Shown here piece by piece: positions 8,571 to 19,351 of a stretch of DNA of 64,000 nucleotides; position 1 is the stretch's first letter, and each line of letters begins with the position of its first letter. The stretch spans positions 56,510-120,509 of the forward strand of contig CAYUJU010000002.1 of assembly GCA_964445115.1 (NCBI GenBank), in the 5' to 3' direction. A program made the translations under genes and the position numbers. A model generated the notes under the pieces. That model did not search any database. It was given only the letters and a program-made list of their open reading frames with translations, and had not been told where the DNA came from. Source of the DNA: CAIJXJ01 sp964445115 (GTDB lineage Bacteria; Pseudomonadota; Gammaproteobacteria; Burkholderiales; Methylophilaceae).

Positions 8571-9544
8571 GTCCGCCCCCGCAGGCTCACCTCGCCCGCG
8601 GCGAAGCGCTGCAAGCCGGCCTCGGTCTCCACCAGCAAGGCACCATCCGAGGCGATGCCGCGGGCAATCCCAGGGATATTTCGTCCATCCGGCATGTGCA
8701 TGGCAACGGGTTGGCCATCGAAAGCGTGCTGTGCAGTCCATTCCGACTGCAGGGATTCGAACCCCTTGCGCTCGAACTGCTCCAGCACCTCGGCCAGATG
8801 CCGCAGAATCACGCCGAGGCTGTGCGCAGCGGGCACGGGATCCGGGGTAATACTGAGCAAATCGGTCACGGGCTGGTCGATGGCCTCGCGCATGGCCTGA
8901 GGCAGGCGCAGATTGAGGCCGATGCCAATGACGGCGGCGCTGGGGCCTTCCATGTCGCCCTGCAACTCGATCAGGATCCCGGCCAGCTTGCGTTGTGCAT
9001 GCAGGATATCGTTGGGCCACTTGAGTCCTGCCCCCACCACACCGACCTCTTGCAGTGCACGCATCAAGGCCACCCCCACCGCAAGGCTGAGGCCGGATAG
9101 CGCCCCTGCTCCGCAACCGAAGCGCCACAGCACCGAGAAGGTCAGGCTGTTACCCAACCCCGCTTGCCAGGCCCGGCCGCGCCGCCCGCGCCCCTGGGTT
9201 TGCAGTTCAGCCACCACGCAGGTGCCATGCGGGGCACCCGTAGCAGCCTGTTGCATCAGATGCGTATTGGTCGAAGGCAGACGATCGTAGATTTGCAGGT
9301 CATATCGACCGGCATGCCCGGCCAATGCCGCCAGCACAGACTGCCGATCAAGGAACTGCACAGGTTCCGGCAGCCGGTAACCTTTGCCACGCACGGAAAA
9401 CAGCTTCACGCCCAGCGAATCGGCATCCCGCAAGGCATTCCACACGGTCGCGCGTGTCACCCCGAAATGGCGGGCAAGTGCCTCGCCAGACTGGAACTGG
9501 CCGTCCGAAAGCAGGCGCAGGATGGGAAAAGTGAGCGAATTCAT
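8567..9544 (-). CDS. birA: Biotin-[acetyl-CoA-carboxylase] ligase, bifunctional type
   Basis: This 325-residue protein has an N-terminal winged-helix DNA-binding domain (residues 1-65, SGEALARHFGVTRATVWNAL), a catalytic domain with the biotinyl-AMP loop QGRGRRGR, KWPNDILHAQRKLAGILIE, and a C-terminal SH3-like domain. It attaches biotin to the carboxylase carrier protein, and the HTH domain implies it may also repress biotin genes. It is the first gene of birA-coaX-SPOR and is divergent from glnS, with about 68 bases between the starts. Confidence 0.95.
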   Translation of the reverse strand: MNSLTFPILRLLSDGQFQSGEALARHFGVTRATVWNALRDADSLGVKLFSVRGKGYRLPEPVQFLDRQSVLAALAGHAGRYDLQIYDRLPSTNTHLMQQAATGAPHGTCVVAELQTQGRGRRGRAWQAGLGNSLTFSVLWRFGCGAGALSGLSLAVGVALMRALQEVGVVGAGLKWPNDILHAQRKLAGILIELQGDMEGPSAAVIGIGLNLRLPQAMREAIDQPVTDLLSITPDPVPAAHSLGVILRHLAEVLEQFERKGFESLQSEWTAQHAFDGQPVAMHMPDGRNIPGIARGIASDGALLVETEAGLQRFAAGEVSLRGRT

Positions 9545-9612
9545 AGTCGGGTCAATTATACCCGTGCCCGTACAGTGTAAAATGGCGGCAAATCAATCCA
9601 TTGCAATCCGTC

Positions 9613-11385
9613 ATGTCTGAAGAAAAAACCGTCACCCCTTCCAACTTTCTGCGTCAGATCATCGAGCGCGATCTCGCCCAAGATGTCTACGCCAGCCGGC
9701 GCTGGTCCCACGCACCTGGCGACGCCGCACATCAGGTCGCCGGTGAGCCTGATCCGGCCAAAATACGAACCCGTTTTCCGCCGGAGCCAAACGGCTACCT
9801 GCACGTCGGCCACGCCAAGAGCATCTGTCTCAATTTCGGCCTGGCAAGGGATTACGGCGGCGTGTGCCACATGCGTTTCGACGATACAAACCCTGAGAAG
9901 GAAGAACAGGAATACGTCGACAGCATTACGGATTCGGTGCAATGGCTGGGCTTTTCCTGGGAAGGGTTCGGCGACAAAAACCTGTATTTCGCCAGCAATT
10001 ACTTCGACTTCATGTACCGCGCCGCCGAAGCGTTGATCGAGGCCGGCCACGCCTACGTCGACCAGCAGACGGCCGAAGAAATGCGTGCCAACCGTGGCTC
10101 GCTGACCGAGGCCGGCAAGGACTCGCCGTGGCGTAACCGCCCCGTAGCCGAAAACCTGGCCCTGTTCCGCGAAATGCGTGACGGCAAGCATGCCGATGGC
10201 AGCATGGTACTGCGCGCCAAGATCGACATGGCCTCGCCCAACATCAACCTGCGTGACCCGGCCATTTACCGTATCAAGCGTGCCACGCACCACAATACGG
10301 GGGACAAGTGGTGCATCTACCCGATGTACACCTTCGCCCACCCGATCGAGGACGCGCTGGAGAACATTACCCACTCCATCTGCACGCTGGAATTCGAAGA
10401 CCAGCGCCCGTTCTACGACTGGGTGCTGGAACGCTTGGCCGACGCCGGCCTGCTGGCACGCCCGCTGCCGAGACAATACGAATTCGCCCGCCTTAACCTG
10501 ACCTACGTCATCACCAGCAAGCGCAAGCTGATGCAACTGGTGACCGAAAAGCACGTGGAAGGCTGGGATGATCCGCGCATGCCGACCATCGTGGGCCTGC
10601 GTCGTCGCGGCTATACCCCGGAATCCATCCAGCTGTTCGCCGAGCGTATCGGCGTGTCCAAGGCCGATTCGTGGATTGACTACTCCACGCTGGAAGGCGC
10701 ACTGCGCGACGATCTCGACAGCAAGGCCGCCCGCGCCATGGCAGTGCTCGACCCGGTGAAGCTCAAGCTGACCAACTGGGAGTCGCTGTTCGGTGCCGGC
10801 CATGCTGAGCCCTGCTCCGCGCCTGTGCATCCGCATCACGAGGAGATGGGCCGCCGCCAGTTCAACCTGACCGACGAGGTCTACATCGAGCGCGAAGATT
10901 TCATGGAAGAGCCGCCCAAGGGCTACCACCGCCTGTATCCGGGCAACATGGCGCGCCTGAAGTACGGCTATGTCATCCGCTGCACCGGCTGCGAGAAAGA
11001 TGCTGAAGGCAATATCACCGCGGTGCTGGCCGAGATCGTGCCGGACACCAAGAGCGGTACGCCGGGCGCCGACAGTGTAAAAGTGAAGGGCGTGATCACC
11101 TGGGTCTCGGCATCCGAGGGCGTGCAAGCAGAGGTCCGCCTGTACGACCGTCTGTTTACCGAAGCGCATCCGGATGCCGGCGGCCGGAACTTCCTCGACT
11201 GCCTCAACCCAGACAGCAAACGGGTCATTTCAGCCTGGGTGGAACCGAGCTTGGCGTCGACTGCTCCGGACAGCAAGTTCCAATTTGAACGCCATGGCTA
11301 CTTCGTGGCCGATCGCAAGGACATGCAGCCTGGCAAGCCGGTATTCAACCGCACCACCACGCTGCGCGACACCTGGCAAAAGTAA
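9613..11385 (+). CDS. glnS: Glutaminyl-tRNA synthetase
   Basis: This class I aminoacyl-tRNA synthetase has 590 residues from ATG 9613; a TTG four codons earlier is less likely. It shows the ATP-binding HIGH-type motif PEPNGYLHVGHAKS, the KMSKS-type motif VITSKRKL, and the C-terminal anticodon-binding beta-barrels. It charges tRNA-Gln directly. Length is slightly above the 554 residues of E. coli. It is monocistronic by position: birA is divergent and the following gene is convergent. Confidence 0.97.
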   Translation: MSEEKTVTPSNFLRQIIERDLAQDVYASRRWSHAPGDAAHQVAGEPDPAKIRTRFPPEPNGYLHVGHAKSICLNFGLARDYGGVCHMRFDDTNPEKEEQEYVDSITDSVQWLGFSWEGFGDKNLYFASNYFDFMYRAAEALIEAGHAYVDQQTAEEMRANRGSLTEAGKDSPWRNRPVAENLALFREMRDGKHADGSMVLRAKIDMASPNINLRDPAIYRIKRATHHNTGDKWCIYPMYTFAHPIEDALENITHSICTLEFEDQRPFYDWVLERLADAGLLARPLPRQYEFARLNLTYVITSKRKLMQLVTEKHVEGWDDPRMPTIVGLRRRGYTPESIQLFAERIGVSKADSWIDYSTLEGALRDDLDSKAARAMAVLDPVKLKLTNWESLFGAGHAEPCSAPVHPHHEEMGRRQFNLTDEVYIEREDFMEEPPKGYHRLYPGNMARLKYGYVIRCTGCEKDAEGNITAVLAEIVPDTKSGTPGADSVKVKGVITWVSASEGVQAEVRLYDRLFTEAHPDAGGRNFLDCLNPDSKRVISAWVEPSLASTAPDSKFQFERHGYFVADRKDMQPGKPVFNRTTTLRDTWQK

Positions 11386-11412
11386 CCCGTGATCTTCAGG
11401 TGGGGAAGCGCG

Positions 11413-12294
11413 TCAGCCTCCCCGCCTGAGCGACTGTGCTCCCGGCTTGGCTTGCACCTCCACCTCAGGCGGTGCAGCCACTGCAGGTGTAGCCAATACC
11501 AACAGGCGCAACGTCAAGGTCACCATCACAACCACACCCCAATACGTCCCCACGTAAAGCGGCCATGAAACGATGCTGGGGAAAGAAATTTCCAGCATCG
11601 CAAGCAGCCCGGCGATTACCAGTGCCACCAATTGCCCCAGCAAAAAACTTTTCATACCCATGGTGGGATAAGCAGGCATCTTATCGGGCATCCGCAGTGC
11701 AAGACGGTGCCACATCAAGGCCACCATGGTAGTGGCGAGCAGCACCAGTACCATCAGCAAGGTCACTCGTATTGCAGCACTACGCGCGACGTAGGCATCC
11801 ATGACAATGCTCTGGTCCTGCATGCGGTACAAAGTAAAGGTATCCCCCAGCGGAGTTTCAGCCAGTAAACGGCGCTTCAACCCCGGCGAAGGCCAGGGCA
11901 TCTCCTGCAGAGAAGCATAATGATGGTTCTGCGCATCCTTGAACTGAAACACTACGTCGAAATGCTTGCGCGCCTCGAACAGGCTGGTTCTATCCTGCCC
12001 GATCTCGACGGTACGCACTTCGATCGACACGAGCTCCGCTTCCAGCGTTTTCGCCGCTGCGTAGTCGAACAATCGGGCTGACACCAGATAAGCTGGATAA
12101 GCCACCACCGTGGCCGAGAGCACCGCCATGAACAGGAACAGCCCGATTGCCAGCAGACGCGCGCGTGCCGTCCCTGCGAGCCACCCGGCAATATCCTTGA
12201 AGACCGACCTCGGCGCCGACTGTTGTTCGGCCTCGCCAGACTCGGTCTCTGCGGTTTCATCCATCAACGCCAACTCGTTGCTCCTCCAACTCAC
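11413..12294 (-). CDS. Predicted four-helix membrane protein, unknown function
   Basis: A 293-residue protein from a GTG at 12294; an ATG at 12264 would give 283 residues, and neither start has a convincing ribosome site. It has an acidic cytoplasmic N-terminus, a membrane helix at about 45-70, a soluble domain of about 100 residues (DVVFQFKDAQNHHYASLQ, ETPLGDTFTLYR), three further helices (about 175-200, 215-240, 245-270) and a basic tail. The soluble domain loosely resembles DUF3592-type domains, but this is a guess. It is convergent with glnS. Confidence 0.7.
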   Translation of the reverse strand: MSWRSNELALMDETAETESGEAEQQSAPRSVFKDIAGWLAGTARARLLAIGLFLFMAVLSATVVAYPAYLVSARLFDYAAAKTLEAELVSIEVRTVEIGQDRTSLFEARKHFDVVFQFKDAQNHHYASLQEMPWPSPGLKRRLLAETPLGDTFTLYRMQDQSIVMDAYVARSAAIRVTLLMVLVLLATTMVALMWHRLALRMPDKMPAYPTMGMKSFLLGQLVALVIAGLLAMLEISFPSIVSWPLYVGTYWGVVVMVTLTLRLLVLATPAVAAPPEVEVQAKPGAQSLRRGG

Positions 12295-12423
12295 ATGCCA
12301 GCATCGGCAATCCGTGGGGTTTCTTGAAGCCTGTGCGTGGTCTCAGCGGGTTGCCACAGGCACGTGATACGAAGCCCCTGCCATATGGCATCATGTAGGT
12401 CCCTGCAACAGATCTCCAGCCTC

Positions 12424-13074
12424 ATGATACTGCAAGACTACCGGACGCTCGTGTTCGATTGCGATGGCGTCATTCTCGACTCCAACAAGGTACGGGCGCA
12501 AGCCTTCTACAATGCTGCGCTGCCCTATGGCCAGCACCATGCCGAAGCGTTGCGCGAATACCACATCCTGCATGGCGGCGTATCGCGCTACGTCAAGTTC
12601 GAAGTCCTGCTGCGCGACATGGTCGGCGTACCAGTTACCGAAGAGGCATTGCAGCAGTTGCTCCACGCCTTTACCACCGAGGCAACGAAGGGCCTGCTCA
12701 CCTGCCCTATCGCCCCTGGGCTGCAAGCGTTGCGCGAAGCCACGCCGCACGCCCGCTGGATTCTGGTATCCGGCGCGGACGAACGCGAATTACGCCACGT
12801 GTTCGCGCAGCGCGGCATCGCCGACTGGTTCGACGGGGGCATCTTTGGCAGCCCGAGCAACAAGGATGACATCCTGCGACGGGAACTGGCCGCGGCCAAT
12901 CTGCAGCGCCCCGCCGTATTTTTCGGCGACAGCCGCTACGACCATCAGGCCGCCAGCGGCGCAGGACTGGACTTCGTCTTCGTCAGCGACTGGACCGACA
13001 TGGAAGACTGGCAAGGCTATTGTGAGATACAGGGCATCCCCAGCATTCCCACCCTCGGTGCCACGATCCGATGA
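12424..13074 (+). CDS. HAD-superfamily phosphatase
   Basis: A 216-residue haloacid-dehalogenase fold hydrolase. Motif I is VFDCDGVILDSN with nucleophile Asp12 and acid/base Asp14; motif II is ILVSGAD; a C-terminal acidic motif FFGDSRYDHQAA completes the site. An alpha-helical cap lies between motifs I and II, as in phosphoglycolate-phosphatase-like subfamilies. The substrate is unknown. The start was set at ATG 12424, where the HAD fold begins; the longer frame adds 29 residues with no family resemblance. Its stop overlaps the next gene by four bases (ATGA). Confidence 0.88.
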   Translation: MILQDYRTLVFDCDGVILDSNKVRAQAFYNAALPYGQHHAEALREYHILHGGVSRYVKFEVLLRDMVGVPVTEEALQQLLHAFTTEATKGLLTCPIAPGLQALREATPHARWILVSGADERELRHVFAQRGIADWFDGGIFGSPSNKDDILRRELAAANLQRPAVFFGDSRYDHQAASGAGLDFVFVSDWTDMEDWQGYCEIQGIPSIPTLGATIR

Positions 13075-13667
13075 ACCTGCCATTCACCCCTTACGCCGCA
13101 GTCCCGCTGGCCAAGGCCTATCGCCTGCTCAACCACGGTCCGACTGTGCTGGTCTCCGCTTCGCACAGCAACGCACGCGGCATCATGGCCGCCGCGTGGA
13201 ACGTCGCCATCGATTTCGAGCCGCCCAAGGTGGCCGTCGTGCTGGCCAAGGACAGCCACACGCGCCAACTGGTAGAAGCCTCCGGCCAGTTCGTGTTGAA
13301 TCTGCCCTGCGTCCGGCAGGCAGAAGCGGTAATGCAGGTCGGTTCCGTTTCCGGTCACGACCTAGCAGACGATAAATTCATTCATTTCGGGCTCACTGCA
13401 CTGCCCGCCAGCGCCATCGAGGCCCCGTTGCTGGCCGGCTGCGTCGCGTGGCTGGAATGCCGATTGATCCCGGAAGCGCATACCCAGCAAGCCTATGACT
13501 TGTTCCTCGGAGAAGTCGTGGCCGCACACGCCGACCCGCGGGTGTTTTCCGATGGCCGGTGGCACTTCAATGGCCACGAAGACCTGCGCACACTGCACTA
13601 TGTCGCTGGCGGTGAATTCCTGGTCACAGGGCATGCGATCCATGTGACTGCTGCACCCCAGACTTGA
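13071..13667 (+). CDS. Flavin-reductase-like (FMN-binding split barrel) protein
   Basis: The 198-residue protein has the flavin reductase-like domain outline: VLVSASHSNARGIMAAAW, then PPKVAVVLAKDSHTRQLVEASGQFVLNLP, and a C-terminal half with HYVAGGEFLVTG. These proteins bind FMN and reduce flavins or act as small oxidoreductases. It is translationally coupled to the HAD phosphatase by ATGA. The partner and substrate are unknown. A short CCCAC-CTC-GTGGG inverted repeat follows the stop, too weak to call a terminator. Confidence 0.88.
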   Translation: MNLPFTPYAAVPLAKAYRLLNHGPTVLVSASHSNARGIMAAAWNVAIDFEPPKVAVVLAKDSHTRQLVEASGQFVLNLPCVRQAEAVMQVGSVSGHDLADDKFIHFGLTALPASAIEAPLLAGCVAWLECRLIPEAHTQQAYDLFLGEVVAAHADPRVFSDGRWHFNGHEDLRTLHYVAGGEFLVTGHAIHVTAAPQT

Positions 13668-13726
13668 GCCCACCTCGTGGGTGTATTACGCTAGGGATTA
13701 ATTTCCAATTACCCCAAGGCCTTTCC

Positions 13727-14878
13727 ATGCGCCGCATTCTGGTCTTTCTTCTTCTGCTCGCTAGCGCCGGCGGCATCGTCTGGTGGATGTCGCGCCCCAA
13801 GCCTGTCATGGTTCAACTAGCCGAGGTCAACACGGGCAAGGTCGAGTCCAGTATCGCCAACACCCGTGCCGGCACGGTGGAAGCCTGCCAACGCACCAAG
13901 CTGTCGCCCATCATCGGTGGGCGCATCGTTTATCTCGGCGTCAAGGAAGGCGATCACGTCAAGAAGGGGCAAGTGTTGATGCGCCTCTGGAACGACGACC
14001 AGCGCGCCCAGACCGGCGTTGCACAAAAGCAGGTGGAAACCGCAGGGAAGCGCGTCGGCGAAATCTGTGCCATGGCGGACAATGCAAGGCGTGAAGCCGA
14101 CCGCATGATGCGTTTGCGTGCCAAGGGCTTTATCTCAGAAGGCGCGGAAGACAAGGCACGGACCGAAGCCGAATCACGCCAGGCTGCCTGTGCGACGGCA
14201 CGTTCTGAAGTCGGGCAGGCCTCAGCGCAGGTCAATCTCTCCAGTGTGCAGCAGGGTCGTACTGTGCTGACCGCGCCGTTTGACGGCGTCGTGGCCGAGA
14301 TTGTTGGCGAACTGGGCGAATACACGACTCCTTCTCCGCCAGGCGTGGCGACGCCACCTGCGATCGACCTGATCGATCCAACCTGCCTGTACGTCAAAGC
14401 CCCCATGGATGAGGTCGATGCCCCACGCATGCAAGCTGGCCAAACTGCACGCGTCACGCTGGACGCCTTTCACGGCAAGGTATTCCCGGCACATGTCCGC
14501 CGCGTGGCTCCGTATGTCCAGGCGGTCGAAAAGCAGGCACGTACCGTAGATGTGGAAGCTGACTTCGACCATCCAGAGGATATGGCACAGATGCTGGTCG
14601 GTTACAGTGCCGATATCGAAATCGTGCTGGAAAGCCGGGACAACGTGTTGCGTGTCCCCACCCCAGCGCTGATGGAGGGCGGCCGTGTGCTGCGGTTTGA
14701 TCCCAAGTCCCGCACCCTGCAATCCACCAATATCAAGGCCGGGGTGTCCAACTGGGAATACACCGAAATTCTCTCTGGCCTGCAAGCCGGCGATCGCATC
14801 GTGCTCTCGCTGGAACGCGAGGGCGTCAAGGCTGGCGCGCTGGCGACGCCCGAAAACACCAAGCCGGAAGGACACTGA
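13727..14878 (+). CDS. HlyD/MacA-type periplasmic adaptor subunit
   Basis: This 383-residue membrane-fusion protein has one N-terminal membrane anchor (RRILVFLLLLASAGGIVWW), a lipoyl-like half (SPIIGGRIVYLGVKEGDHVKKGQVLMRL), an alpha-helical hairpin (about 90-165, Ala/Glu/Arg rich), the second lipoyl half (TVLTAPFDGVVAEI) and beta-barrel/membrane-proximal domains. The start at 13727 was chosen because the membrane anchor follows it directly. It is the first gene of a transporter operon with an ABC ATPase and two FtsX-type permeases, so it probably links the inner-membrane pump to an outer-membrane channel as MacA does. The substrate is unknown. Confidence 0.9.
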   Translation: MRRILVFLLLLASAGGIVWWMSRPKPVMVQLAEVNTGKVESSIANTRAGTVEACQRTKLSPIIGGRIVYLGVKEGDHVKKGQVLMRLWNDDQRAQTGVAQKQVETAGKRVGEICAMADNARREADRMMRLRAKGFISEGAEDKARTEAESRQAACATARSEVGQASAQVNLSSVQQGRTVLTAPFDGVVAEIVGELGEYTTPSPPGVATPPAIDLIDPTCLYVKAPMDEVDAPRMQAGQTARVTLDAFHGKVFPAHVRRVAPYVQAVEKQARTVDVEADFDHPEDMAQMLVGYSADIEIVLESRDNVLRVPTPALMEGGRVLRFDPKSRTLQSTNIKAGVSNWEYTEILSGLQAGDRIVLSLEREGVKAGALATPENTKPEGH

Positions 14879-14880
14879 GC

Positions 14881-15564
14881 TTGTCGCTCATCGCGCTTAG
14901 CGGCATCGAACGCACGTTTCAGCTGGGGGACAGCGTAGTACATGCGCTGCGCCACATCGACCTGAGTATCGAGTCTGGGGAGTACGTCGCCATCATGGGC
15001 CCATCGGGGTCGGGCAAATCGACCATGCTCAATCTGCTGGGGCTGCTCGACCGACCCGACGCCGGCACATACCTGCTCGAGGGGCGCGACGTGACCACGC
15101 TTAGCCAGGAAGAACAAGCACACGTTCGCAGTGCCCGCATTGGTTTCGTGTTCCAAAGCTTCCATCTGGTACCTCGCCTGAGCGCCGCAGACAATATCGC
15201 CCTCCCCATGCTGCTGGCTGGCATCGCCCCGGCAGAACGCCAGCGACGCGTCCGTCAGGCCCTGGGCGAATATGGCCTGACCGAACGGGCGCATCATCGC
15301 CCTGACCAGCTTTCCGGTGGACAACGGCAACGCGTGGCCATCGCCCGTGCCACCGTCATGCACCCGGCCGTCATCCTCGCCGACGAGCCGACCGGCAACC
15401 TCGACCGAGCCACTGGGGAGGAAGTGGTCGATCTGCTGGAAGCATTGAATCGACAAGGTGTCACCCTCATTGTGGTGACCCATGACCAGATGCTGGGCGC
15501 TCGCGCACAGCGGCAACTGGTCATGGAAGACGGCGCGATCGCCCGAGACAGCCTCACGTCATGA
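14881..15564 (+). CDS. ABC transporter ATP-binding protein (MacB/LolD type)
   Basis: A 227-residue ATPase with Walker A GPSGSGKST, the signature LSGGQRQRVAIARA, and Walker B VILADEPTGNLD, the pattern of the MacB/LolD/FtsE group. The only suitable start is TTG 14881, nine bases after a GGAAGG ribosome site and two bases after the adaptor stop. Its stop overlaps the following permease (ATGA). In MacB the ATPase is fused to one permease; here ATPase and permease are separate, with two permease genes. Confidence 0.94.
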   Translation: MSLIALSGIERTFQLGDSVVHALRHIDLSIESGEYVAIMGPSGSGKSTMLNLLGLLDRPDAGTYLLEGRDVTTLSQEEQAHVRSARIGFVFQSFHLVPRLSAADNIALPMLLAGIAPAERQRRVRQALGEYGLTERAHHRPDQLSGGQRQRVAIARATVMHPAVILADEPTGNLDRATGEEVVDLLEALNRQGVTLIVVTHDQMLGARAQRQLVMEDGAIARDSLTS

Positions 15565-16769
15565 CCCTCTCGGATAGCCTGCGATTTGCCCGCAGCGCGG
15601 CCTCAGGGACGCCATTACGTACGGTACTGCTGATCCTTTCCATGGCGATCGGCGTCGCCGCGGTCGTCATGTTGACCGCACTGGGGGATGGTGCACGGCG
15701 CTACGTAGTAGGCCAGTTTTCCTCCATCGGCACCAACCTCGTGATCGTACTGCCGGGCCGTTCGGAAACTCGCGGGTTCAACCCGGCCAACCTCGTCACC
15801 AGCACTCCAAGGGATTTGACACTGGAAGACGCCGCCTCACTGTTGCGCGTGCCAGGTACCGTCCGCCATGCCCCCATCATCATCGGCACCGCTGAAGTCA
15901 ACGCCTCAGGCAAACGCCGTGAATCCATGCTGGTGGGCACTAATGGCGATTTCCTGAAGATCCGCAACCTGAAACTCGGAATGGGACGTCCCCTGTCCGC
16001 TGACACCCTCGGGCACGGTCCCGCCGAGGTCGTGCTGGGCGCCGTGATTGCCCGGGAATTGTTCGGTGGGGCCAATCCGCTGGGCAAAACCGTACGCGTC
16101 ACCGGATGGCAACTGCGTGTCGTCGGCGTGCTCGCTGAGGGCGGCCAAGGCATGGGCATGACCACGGATGAACTGCTCATCATTCCCGCCGCCATGGCAC
16201 AGGCAATGCTGGATACCAACACCCTCTTCCGCATCCTGATCGAGGCTGGCAGTCGCGACCAGATCGACGAGGTCAAGGCCGGCGTCCTCAAGCAATTGGT
16301 TCAACGGCACGATGGCGAAGAGGATTTCACCGTGATCACGCAGGATGCCGTATTGGAGACCTTCGACAAGATTCTGCGTGTGCTGACGCTGGGTGTGGGT
16401 GGCATCGCTGCCATCAGTCTCGCCGTAGCAGGCATTCTGGTCATGAACGTGATGCTGGTCTCGGTCACTCAGCGCACTGCCGAAATCGGCCTGCTCAAGG
16501 CGCTAGGGGCCACCGCCCAGGCCATACGCCAGCTGTTTCTGCTGGAAGCAGCCCTGTTATCGGTGATTGGCGCCATCGCCGGCATAGGCCTGGGGCATCT
16601 GGGTGCGGCACTCCTGCGCCACGTTTATCCCGTGTTTCCGGCTTATCCGCCCCACTGGGCCGTCATCGCCGGACTCGCCACGGCGCTGATTTCCGGACTG
16701 GTATTCGGTGTGATGCCCGCCAACCGTGCAGCGCAACTCGATCCGGTCCAGGCCCTGTCACGGAGATAA
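15561..16769 (+). CDS. ABC transporter permease, FtsX/MacB family (first copy)
   Basis: The 402-residue protein has an N-terminal membrane helix (LLILSMAIGVAAVVMLTALG), a large periplasmic MacB_PCD-type domain (about 50-260) and three C-terminal helices of the FtsX domain (about 285-400), ending with the family motif GVMPANRAAQLDPVQALSRR. It is coupled to the ATPase gene by an ATGA overlap, and the second permease starts one base after its stop. The two permeases probably form a heterodimer; both could instead homodimerise. Confidence 0.92.
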   Translation: MTLSDSLRFARSAASGTPLRTVLLILSMAIGVAAVVMLTALGDGARRYVVGQFSSIGTNLVIVLPGRSETRGFNPANLVTSTPRDLTLEDAASLLRVPGTVRHAPIIIGTAEVNASGKRRESMLVGTNGDFLKIRNLKLGMGRPLSADTLGHGPAEVVLGAVIARELFGGANPLGKTVRVTGWQLRVVGVLAEGGQGMGMTTDELLIIPAAMAQAMLDTNTLFRILIEAGSRDQIDEVKAGVLKQLVQRHDGEEDFTVITQDAVLETFDKILRVLTLGVGGIAAISLAVAGILVMNVMLVSVTQRTAEIGLLKALGATAQAIRQLFLLEAALLSVIGAIAGIGLGHLGAALLRHVYPVFPAYPPHWAVIAGLATALISGLVFGVMPANRAAQLDPVQALSRR

Positions 16770-16770
16770 C

Positions 16771-17973
16771 ATGCTACTCACTGACATGGCCCGCTACGCG
16801 CTGCATGCCATTATCACCCACCGGCTACGAAGCTTTCTGACGTTGCTGGGCATCGGCGTTGGGATCGCGGCCGTGATCCTGCTGACGTCCATCGGTGAGG
16901 GTGTACACCGCTTCGTCCTCGCGGAATTCACCCAGTTCGGCACCAACGTCATCGTGGTCACACCGGGCAAGGTCAAAACGGGTGGCGCGCCGCCCTCCGG
17001 CATCCCCAGCACGGCAAGACTACTGACGCTAGAAGACGCCGATGCCCTGCGCCATCTACCCCACGTCACAGGCGTCACCGCGACGGTGTGGGGCAATTCC
17101 GAAGTCGAAGGGAACGGCCGATTGCGCCGCACCGTGGTGCGCGGAGCAGATGCCGACATGACGCGTGTCTTTACCTTTGATGTCGGCATCGGCAGTTTTC
17201 TTCCGCATGACGACAACAGCCACGCCCGCGCCTTTGTCGTGCTGGGGAGCAAACTGCGCCACGAACTGTTCGGTAAGGCCAATCCCCTGGGGGCACGCAT
17301 CCGTATCGGCGGACAACATTTCCGCGTCATCGGCGTCATGGCACCCAAAGGGCAGTTTCTCGGCATCGATCTGGACGACACCGCCTTCATCCCCGCTGCC
17401 CAGGCACTGCAACTCTATAACCGTGAGGGCCTGATGGAGGTGCATGTTTCCCATCGGGAAGGCAGCAACCCGGCACAGGTCGCGGATGTCATCAAGCGCC
17501 GGCTCATACTGCGACACGGCAGCGAGGACTTCACCGTGACCACGCAGGAAGACATGATGAAGACCTTGTCCAATATCCTCGACATCCTGACCATGGCGGT
17601 CGGGGCACTGGGGGGCATTTCGTTATTGGTCGGCGGCGTGGGCATCGTCACCATCATGACCATCGCCGTGTCGGAACGGCGACAGGAGATTGGTCTGCTG
17701 GTCGCCCTCGGCTCACGCCAGCGCACCATCCTGACCCTGTTTCTCGGGGAATCCATCCTGCTCGCAGCGCTGGGCGGTTTACTGGGCCTGATCCTGGGCG
17801 TTGGCCTGGCACAGCTTATCAAGCTGGTCCTGCCAGATTTCCCTGTCGAAACCCCTTGGCATTTTGCGCTCATCGCCGAGCTGATGGCGGCAAGCATCGG
17901 CCTGCTTGCCGGCGTACTGCCAGCCCGTCATGCGGCACGGCTGGACCCGATTGACGCATTGCGGGCAGAATAA
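16771..17973 (+). CDS. ABC transporter permease, FtsX/MacB family (second copy)
   Basis: A 400-residue paralogue of the preceding permease with the same layout: an N-terminal helix in THRLRSFLTLLGIGVGIAAV, a periplasmic MacB_PCD-like domain, and three C-terminal helices ending LPARHAARLDPIDALRAE. ATG 16771 has a CGGAGA ribosome site; the longer frame from 16726 runs inside the first permease. The two copies are clearly diverged, so the duplication is old. The pair resembles MacB-like exporters of peptides, macrolides or lipoproteins. Confidence 0.92.
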   Translation: MLLTDMARYALHAIITHRLRSFLTLLGIGVGIAAVILLTSIGEGVHRFVLAEFTQFGTNVIVVTPGKVKTGGAPPSGIPSTARLLTLEDADALRHLPHVTGVTATVWGNSEVEGNGRLRRTVVRGADADMTRVFTFDVGIGSFLPHDDNSHARAFVVLGSKLRHELFGKANPLGARIRIGGQHFRVIGVMAPKGQFLGIDLDDTAFIPAAQALQLYNREGLMEVHVSHREGSNPAQVADVIKRRLILRHGSEDFTVTTQEDMMKTLSNILDILTMAVGALGGISLLVGGVGIVTIMTIAVSERRQEIGLLVALGSRQRTILTLFLGESILLAALGGLLGLILGVGLAQLIKLVLPDFPVETPWHFALIAELMAASIGLLAGVLPARHAARLDPIDALRAE

Positions 17974-17995
17974 GGGATCTCCAGAGGGGCTCGCC

Positions 17996-19347
<1,352 letters not shown>

Positions 19348-19351
<4 letters not shown>

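Noticed and set aside
9556..11169. 537-residue minus-strand frame opposite glnS
   Set aside because: High-GC shadow of glnS; no recognisable domain, and glnS itself is certain.
12295..12423. Upstream extension of the HAD phosphatase gene
   Set aside because: The longer frame has no ribosome site and its extra residues do not resemble the family; the ATG at 12424 starts the HAD fold.
13669..13682. Short CCCAC/GTGGG hairpin after the flavin-reductase-like gene
   Set aside because: The stem is five bases with no T-run.
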